DNA from: Ashinkailepas kermadecensis
Taxonomy: Eukaryota; Arthropoda; Thecostraca; Neolepadidae
Direction: 5' to 3'
Assembly: GCA_034440615.1 (NCBI GenBank)
Contig: JAOTOM010004799.1
Coordinates: 282,001 to 346,000 of the forward strand
Length of the DNA: 64,000 bases
The position numbers and the translations under genes are program-made. How positions within the stretch are numbered: the first letter of the stretch is position 1; each line of letters starts with the position of its first letter. This document shows, one piece after another, positions 46,001 through 55,000 of the stretch. The notes under the pieces are model-generated. The model searched no databases, was not told the origin of the DNA, and saw only the letters and a list, made by a program, of their open reading frames with translations.

Positions 46001-49000
46001 TTGGGCCGTTGTATTTATTTTGGGCCCTCGGCGCGAATTTGTGGGCCCCTATATCAAGCGTTTTCTTAGTACCCAGTGTGAGTTTTGGAACCTCGGTGCG
46101 ATTCTTTTGGGCCCCAACAATAGCTCCGGGGGGCCCCACTGTACTTAGTTGGGACCACGATGGGGATTTTTATTCAAAGGGCGATTCTTGTTTAGTCCCG
46201 GTGTGATTTTCGGGCATCTGCGAATTCTCGGAGCCCCGCTGTTTATTTCAGGCCCTCGGCGCCAAGGGTTTTTGGCCCGACGGGAATCATGGAGCCATAC
46301 CGCGATTTTGGACCCCCGGTGCGATGTGCCGGCCCCGGCGCCAGTTTCGGGTCCTGCCGTCTTTATTTGGCCCCCGACGGGAATTTTTGGGTTCTTGGAT
46401 GGGTGTTTTTATGGCGATGGCTATCAGTGTCATGCGCTCGTTCTGCCGTATACACTCGTCACCTTTAGCTATTTGTTACAAGCGGTTGGTCTCTTCTGAT
46501 ATATTTTCAGCCTCTACATCAGCACCAGCAGCAGAAACAACACCCCGTACCAGCTCAGTTTCAGCTCTGTCTCAGCTCTTTCGGCATCAACCACTCCACC
46601 AGCCCAGCTCCATTTCAGCTCTGTCTCAGCGTCAGCCGTTCTTTACGGCTGCTGGCCTGAGTCCGGCTGCCGCTCCGTTTTGCAGGCTGCTACGACTCCG
46701 CTTTGGTCTGCTGCCGCTCCGTTTTGCAGGCTGCTACGACTCCGCTTTGGTCTGGTTCGGCGCGGGGCGGTGGACGGTGGGTGGGATCGTTGAGCCATTG
46801 ACAGGTGTCGTGCTGTTCCGGCCCGACATCGTCTCTGGAGTCGGAAGATGCGCACCGTCGTGGGCTTCAGTGCTTGGTACTGAGTGGGTTTTGTGTGTCT
46901 GTCTGTCTTCGGTCTTGGGAACTGACGCACGTATATCGCAGACAGGCTGACACTGGCACATGCACTTGATTACTATTTATTTAATCATTCTTCTCAGTGT
47001 TTTCACGAATGGTTTGCGGTGCACACCTGGTGGTGGGAGACCTGTGTCATTTGATGTGTGAGGCGTTTTGTTAGTTCCTGTGTGGTGTGTTTTGTGTGAG
47101 AGTTGCTATATGGTATTTTGTGGTTTGTTGTGTGTGGTGTGCTGTGTATGGTCTTCTGCAGTGTGGTGTGTATGGTGTTTTATGGTGTGCTGCGTATGTT
47201 GTTTTGTAGTGTGCTATGTATGGTGTTTTGTGGTGTGCTATGTATGGTGTTTTGCAGTGTGCTGTGCATGATGTTTTGTGATATGTGCTGTGCGTGAGGT
47301 GTTGTGTGGTGTGTTCGGAGGTGTACTTTGCAGTGTGCTGTGTGTCATGTGTGCTATGTTGTATTGTGAGCTGCTATGCCAGTGGTGGGGGTCCAGTGGT
47401 TGAGACCATCAGCGCAATATATGTTGTATCGGTGACGATTTCACTACAATTGGGCAATGGACAAGTTTCATTTCGGGACAGACCGTATTTATTTTTCAAC
47501 TTGCATTATCGATTTTTTATTTTAAAGATTGCATTCATTTACTATTTTAATTCCCTAAATTACTTGAATAATTCAAAATAACGCCTCAGAATGCCCTGCT
47601 TTGTGATTGGTCAAAACATCTGTGACGTCACATACGTAGAGTTCAGCGATACTTGACTGCCGCCCACTATGGCTTCCATTTGGGACGCTGCCAGTTCGTA
47701 ATAATCGCGACAGTTTTAGCTTGGATCACATCCGATCGCCAGGGGCAAATGGATCGTAGAAAACGGCGTTATTATTCTTGTTTGTGCCAATGTATACAAA
47801 TACAACTGCAAGTAAGCCAGAAGCAATGTTCATCGGCCTCCCGATGGCCTAAAAGATGAGGACGTTGTCGAGCGATTCTGCACGCCGAAACAGTCCGCTG
47901 ATCTCTGCCAGTGGCCCCACTTGCTGCGACGAACATTCCTATTTATATGTACCACTGGTAGACAGAGGTACGAGTATTTTGATAGGCGTGGGTTCGCCTT
48001 AGGATGTGGGGGAGGGTGGAACCAGAGTACTATCCTCAGAAGTGTAAACATTGACGTTTTTCAAATCATGGTTTAGCTTGAAAACGGTTTATCTTCCATT
48101 TTTGTTAAAACTCCCACAAAACAGAAGTATACTTTTTACAAAAATCGGAACTTGCTAATATCCATCTTGTTGGAAACATGGATGTCCACAACCATTTCTT
48201 ATTAGCATTAAGTGAAGAGAATTTACATTTTCTAGCTGACTGCAGCATGCTGAAGATGGCAAGACATTTGGCAAGTTTGTGCTTTAAGGTAATTTTTGAA
48301 TTCTTGGAATTTCTTTTTCCAGCGCAATGTTCATGAATGTGGTCAACATGATGTGGCTACTCGTTTTCTCTGCAAATACATACTTTTCAGTGGGTTGTCA
48401 AAATATCAGCAACAACGAGCTTGGAGATATAGCAGAAAAATAATAAAAAAAAAAGAAGAAAATGTGTAGCATAGCCTAACCTAACATAACCTAGCCTCCC
48501 ATGGAAAAAAGCAATCGAAAAAGTGCACAAAATTAAAGCAATTTGTGCTCTAAATAAAATTACTTGAAAAACCAAACCTAATGTAACATCGCCTCAACTT
48601 TTTTTTCCAAGACAAATTGTATCCCAAAAAAAACTTTCATGATATAAAACCTAACCAAACCTGATATAGCCAAAGCTAACCACTGCTTCATGCAGGTAAA
48701 ATGTATGCAAAATTTGTATTGTGAACACCTTCAGGCACAATAATGCCAGACTGCCATTACATTTTGCAAAAACTGCAGAAACCCCAGCAGTAGTATACTA
48801 GTAATGCTTTTCTCAAGCTCAGTGAAATTCCACGACATGGCTGAAATTCCATGTAAAAATTAAGCCAGCAATCCTTGCCCTCCGTCTAAAATCCATAGCA
48901 GTTCTAGCTAATGAATCACTTCAATTTCCCATTTGATAGTCATCCCTTTTTGCATTATCTCCATCAACATCATAAAATATGTCAGCAGTTGCAGAGGGCA

Positions 49001-52000
49001 TCTTGCTCACTTTGCATCATCAAATGCTGCTTGAAGATGTTGGATGACATTGGCCTACACCTGCTGATCACTGATTATGTTGCTCTACACCTACCTACAT
49101 ATATTGTTCACGTCAGCCTACACCTGCAGGTATCTGAGCATGTCTGCCTACACCTACCGATGATTGATTGCATGAACTGCTACACATGCACAATGTATAT
49201 TTCCCTGCAAGTAAGCTAATTAAATTTCACAGCATGCCTGGCATTCTATGCAAAGATCAACCTGAAAACAAGTGTACTTTGCCTAAAATCCATAGAATAT
49301 CGCGAAACCATCGCTGCAAGTCGTCATTTGATAGCAGTTCCTTTTGGCAACATCTCCATGGACATCATCATTATATTGCAATAATTGGAGCAAGCATCTG
49401 CCCCATTATGTTCCATCACAATACTGCTTGAAGGTATGCTGACATCTGCCAAAGTATCACAATACACATGTGCATTTGATCTGCATCGCTATGTATTTGC
49501 CCATATATTTTACCAATCATATGATGTGAACTGTGCAATATTCACAAATTGAAATAAACTTGGCATGCGATTCATTGATCATTTATCAAATACTTACATT
49601 GGGATGCAGCTTGCAGTTTACCCCACTATGGAATAGCACTTATGGAACTAGGTATAAACAGCTTCTGTTTTGCTGAGGGGGATGCCATGGTGTTTGTTCA
49701 GCTAAGCCACACATAATTTATGTAATTATCTTTTCCATTATTTAACCCATAAACATAGTACAAGCTTTTGATATTTGTACGCATTGCATTGCGCCGGATT
49801 TCAAGCAATATGTTAGTTGCTGTATTACAACCATGATATATTACCTACCCTTCCAACCTTCATGTTTTCGTTAAATTGGTAACATTTCAGTATCACAAGC
49901 CATTGCATTAGTATCCATGACACGAGTCGGTTGAAAACAAAACTGCATTGAACAATCCAACGCATGGTTTCCTTTGCGTTTCGGGCTTGGCCGCTTCGAA
50001 ACTCCACATACGTGACGTCATTGCTTCGAGAAGGTTTTTTAAATCGATAGCACCCCTAAGTGAAATTATTAAATTATGCTGTACATTGTGTGTAAATAAA
50101 ATATATATACGACCTTCAACAGGCGCGCACCCAGGATTTTTCCATGGGGGGGGGCCCGGACCGAAAAGGGCACTTGGCAGGCTCCAAAATGGCACTTGAT
50201 CGGCTCCAAAAGGGCACTGCGGCCCGGGGCACACTGGAAGGTTTGTTGACCGGGGGGGGGGGGGGGCAAGCAATTTGTTTTAAAATTGCTAGAAAAAATG
50301 ATTTTTTGGCCGGAATGTCCCAAATTTAGCCCGAAAAATCACCTGCCTTATGATAAGGCAGGTGATTTTCGGGCTAAATTTGGGACATTCCGGCCAAGAG
50401 GGCACTTTTCGGTCAAAAGGGCACTTTTGGCCAAAAGGGCACTTTGGTCTCATGGGGGGCCCGGGCCCCCTGCCCCCCCTCCGGTGCGCCACTGACCTTC
50501 AATATGCTGCTGTCATAGTACACACTGACCGACCAACAGGGTGTGGCGGCTGTCACAATACACACTGACCGACCAACAGGGTGTGGCGGCTGTCACAGTA
50601 CACACTGACCGACCAACAGGGTGTGGCGGCTGTCACAGTACGCACTGACCGACCAACGGGGTGTGGCCACTGTCACAGTACACACTGACCGACCAACAGG
50701 GTGTGGCTGCTGTCACAGTACACACTGACCGACCAACAGGGTGTGGCTGCTGTCACAATACACACTGACCGACCAACAGGGTGTGACTGCTGTCACAGTA
50801 CACACTGACCGACCAACAGGGCATGACCGCTGTCACAGTACACACTGACCGACCAACAGATTGTGACCGCTGTCACAGTACACGCTGACCGACCAACAGG
50901 GTATGACCACTGTCACAGTACACACTGACCGACCAACAGGGTATGACCGCTGTCACAGTACACACTGACCGACCAACAGAGTGTGACCGCTGTCACAGTA
51001 CACACTGACCGACCAACAGAGTGTGACCGCTGTCACAGTACACACTGACCGACCAACAGGGTGTAGCGGCTGTCACAGTACGCACTGACCGGCCAACAGG
51101 GTGTAGCGGCTGTCACAGTACACACTGACCGACCAACAGGGTATGACCGCTGTCACAGTACACACTGACCGACCAACAGAGTGTGACCGCTGTCACAGTA
51201 CACACTGACCGACCAACAGGGTGTAGCAGCCTCCGACCGCACGGCAGCAGGAGTCAGTCCCGTGAAGAGGGCACACATCGCCAGACCTTTCCGCAGCCGT
51301 CCGATCATGTAACCGACAGCTGGTTCGCTACTGACCCACCACCGCTGCCGGCCACGGCACACTAACCCGACTTCCCGAAACGGCCGACGTTTCCGTTGTG
51401 GAATTGCCTAACTATCTGAATGGCTTCTTACTACAACTGAGTTGTGCCGCGCAAATCCATCAGTGGCCGTGTTCCTGATAACACAACGGTATGTCAATGG
51501 TAGTACTATCGGTACCTTTTTAGCTAATGCTGGTACATCAACAACTATGCTGCTAAGCTGTCAGTAGTTCCCAAAACCCTCCTGGCACTAGGACCAGGAG
51601 CTCCCTTCTGCAGCTATTCTCTCCAGTTCTCAAGACACTCCTGGCACTAGGACCAGGAGCTCCCTTCTTCAGCTCTACTCGCTCCAGTTCTCAGAACCCT
51701 CTTGGCACTAGGACCAGGAGCTCCCTTCTGCAGCTATTCTCTCCAGGTCTCAAAACTCTCCTGTCACTAGGACCAGGAGCTCCCTTCTGCAGCTATTCTC
51801 TCCAGTTCTCAAGACACTCCTGGCACTAGGACCAGGAGCTCCCTTCTTCAGCTCTACTCGCTCCAGTTCTCAGAACCCTCCTGGCACTAGGACCAGGAGC
51901 TCCCTTCTGCAGCTATTCTCTCCAGATCTCAAAACTCTCCTGTCACTAGGACCAGGAGCTCCCTTCTGCAGCTATTCTCTCCAGTTCTCAAGACACTCCT

Positions 52001-55000
52001 GGCACTAGGACCAGGAGCTCCCTTCTTCAGCTCTACTCGCTCCAGTTCTCAGAAGCCTCCTGGTACTAGAACCAGGAGCTGCCTTCTTCGGCTCTACTCA
52101 CTCCTCAACAATATCGCAGATATCTTAGAAACACGACTGAACAATATATTATCCCGCTGCCTGTGACATCTCCGACTAATACCCAGGCTGTCTGTGACAC
52201 TTCCCACTAATGCCCAGGCTGCCTGTGAATTCTATAGTTTTAATGCCCAGGCTGCCTGTGACACCTCAGACTAATACCCAGGCTGTCTGTGACACTTCCC
52301 ACTAATGCCCAGGCTGCCTGTGACACCTCCGGCTAATACCCAGGCTGTCTGTGACACTTCCCACTAATGCCCAGGCTGCCTGTGACACCTCCGACTAATA
52401 CCCAGGCTGCCCGTGACACCTCCCACTAACACCCTTGACATGGTACCTCCCACTAACGTCCCTGACATGACACCTCCCACTAACGCATCTGACATGACAC
52501 CTCCCACTAACACGCCGGCTGCCCTGCCCACTGCCGCGTCAGGAGCGGCGAGGTTCTGCCTCGTCCAGGGGCAGCGACGATTCGGGCACCAACCTGGACG
52601 CCGAGGACGAGTACACTGTCAGCGAGTGGCAGGTGACTTGATCTGGCTCGGGCCACGGTCGGCCCGCCTCGCGCTTCAGTCGGTCTGCCCAGCTGCCGTC
52701 CGTTTGCCGTCGGTGTGGCGCCACCACCATGGCCGGTCGTGCAGCGCGGGCTTTGGATGTTGTTAGATGGCTTTGACTTTGGGTGTTGGATGTTGTTGGA
52801 TGGTTTTCGCTTTGGATGTTGGATGTTGTAAGATGGTTTTGGCTTTGGATGTTGGATGTTGTTAGATGGTCTGCTTCGGATGTTGGATGTTGTGCTGCGG
52901 TGTTTATTTGCCATGTTTACGATGTATAGGAGTTCAAGCAATAGGGATACAACTTAAGTGTGCTACTGCTGTTTAAATTAGCTGTTTCGTCCTCATCGAT
53001 CGTGTGCTTTGCATGTGGAAGTGCTACACGGACAGTTGAACGCATCAAATAGGAAGTTGCGTTTCTTTCGAAAATGTTCGGTTTCAGTGTTATGTTGCAA
53101 TGTGGAGCGAGTGCTGAGATTCTGCGCCTGGCGTACATGTTCTACGGCCCCTTGTCTCGGACGCTTGTCTTGGTGTGGCTGGACGCCTCCCGTTCAGGAC
53201 GCTGCGTCTGCTGCAGCTTCGGCCACGTCTAGCTTGAGTGATGGCGCATTTGTTTGCTGTCGTGCTGTGTGTCGCCTTGGTCCGCACGTTGGGCTTGCAA
53301 CGCTGACAGTGTCGAATCTGTTTGATCCGCCTTGGGTGCCTTGTTTTGCTGGGTTCCTGTGTTATCGAAGTGCTATGCATGTCTGAACTGTTGGCGGGTC
53401 GGCTTCTGTGGTCGTCATTGTTTGTGTCCACTCAGCTGACGTCTGATTAGCTTATTAGCTTATGTAGCGATAGCTTATATAGCGAATGTGACAATATGAC
53501 GCGTGTGTAAGCAAGTTTGTTATGGGTGCAATGTAACCCACATGGGTTGACGCACCCTAAAACCCCAATAATCATCATTAGCAGTCCGCTAATATTGTGA
53601 CTGTCAAGCGTAGGAACAGGGGCCTATGGCCATGGCCACCATTTTCTCAGATGTCAGCCATTAACCCTATTGCGTTGACTGGATAGAATGGCAAAAAAAA
53701 ATCCCCCTTCTCATAACATTTGGGGAGATGGGATAGATGTCAACTGGGCTAGGATTGATTGCAACGCAATGCATTGGGGACATTTGCTGCCCGCATTGCG
53801 GCTGTGTCTGAGCGAGATCGGCGGTATTACACAGTATGATTAACCAATGCTCAGCCTTCGACTTATAAACCTGTGTATCGTCTCTAACAGTGACCGGTGA
53901 CCTCTCGCCTGTGCCCTGTGACGGGTGGCCTGACCTCTGACCGGTGACCTCACAGACGGAGAGCACCGCATCAGACCCGATCGTGCGCACGGAGGCGGTC
54001 AAGTACAACCCGCAGGGTGTGGACAGTACGGCACGAACCACCACCACCGTGCCCCTGGTGGCCACGGAGAGTAGAAAGGTAGCGTTGGCGTCACGTGTCC
54101 CCACGGTACGAGCCACCATCCCACGGTACGAACCCCTGGTGGTCACAGAGAGTAGGAAGGTAGGGTTGGGTTCACCTGTCCCCACGGTACGAGCCAGCAC
54201 CCCACGGTACGAACCCCTGGTGGTCACAGGAGAGTAGGAAGGTAGGGTTGGCGTCACGTGTCCCCACGGTACGAGCCAGCATCCCACGGTACGAACCCCT
54301 GGTGGTCACGGAGAGTAGGAAGGTAGGGTTGGCGTCACCTGTCCCCACGACAGGAGCCATCACCACCGGCACGCCTGGTGGTCACAGAGAGTAGGAAGGT
54401 AGGGTTGGCGTCACCTGTCCCCACGGTACGAGCCAGCACCCCACGGTACGAACCCCTGGTGGCCACGGAGAGTAGGAAGGTAGGGTTGGCGTCACCTGTC
54501 CCCACGGTACGAGCCAGCACCCCACGGTACGAACCCCTAGTGGCCACGGAGAGTAGGAAGGTAGGGTTGGCGTCACCTGTCCCCACGGTACGAGCCAGCA
54601 CCCCACGGTACGAACCCCTGGTGGCCACGGAGAGTAGAAAGGTAGGGTTGGCGTCACGTGTCCCCACGGTACGAGCCACCACCCCACGGTACGAACCCCT
54701 GGTGGCCACGGAGAGTAGGAAGGTAGGGTTGGCGTCACCTGTCCCCACGGTACGAGCCAGCACCCCACGGTACGAACCCCTGGTGGCCACGGAGAGTAGA
54801 AAGGTAGGGTTGGCGTCACCTGTCCCCACGGCAGGAGCCACCACCACCGTGCCCCTGGTGGCCACGGAGAGTAGAAAGGTAGGGTTGGCGTCACCTGTCC
54901 CCACGGTACGAGCCAGCACCGCCGCGCCCCTGGTGGCCACGGAGAGTAGGAAGGTAGGGTTGGCGTCACGTGTCCCCACAGTACGAGCCACCACCGCCGT

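Noticed and set aside
46324..46950. 208-codon Ser/Gln-rich forward frame as an extra coracle exon
   Set aside because: Contains short DNA duplications, no convincing donor, and exons 12 and 13 already join in phase without it.
51229..51363. Possible exon after the 40-bp minisatellite (AGCAG acceptor)
   Set aside because: In the phase required by exon 12 the frame stops quickly, and no conserved motif is visible.
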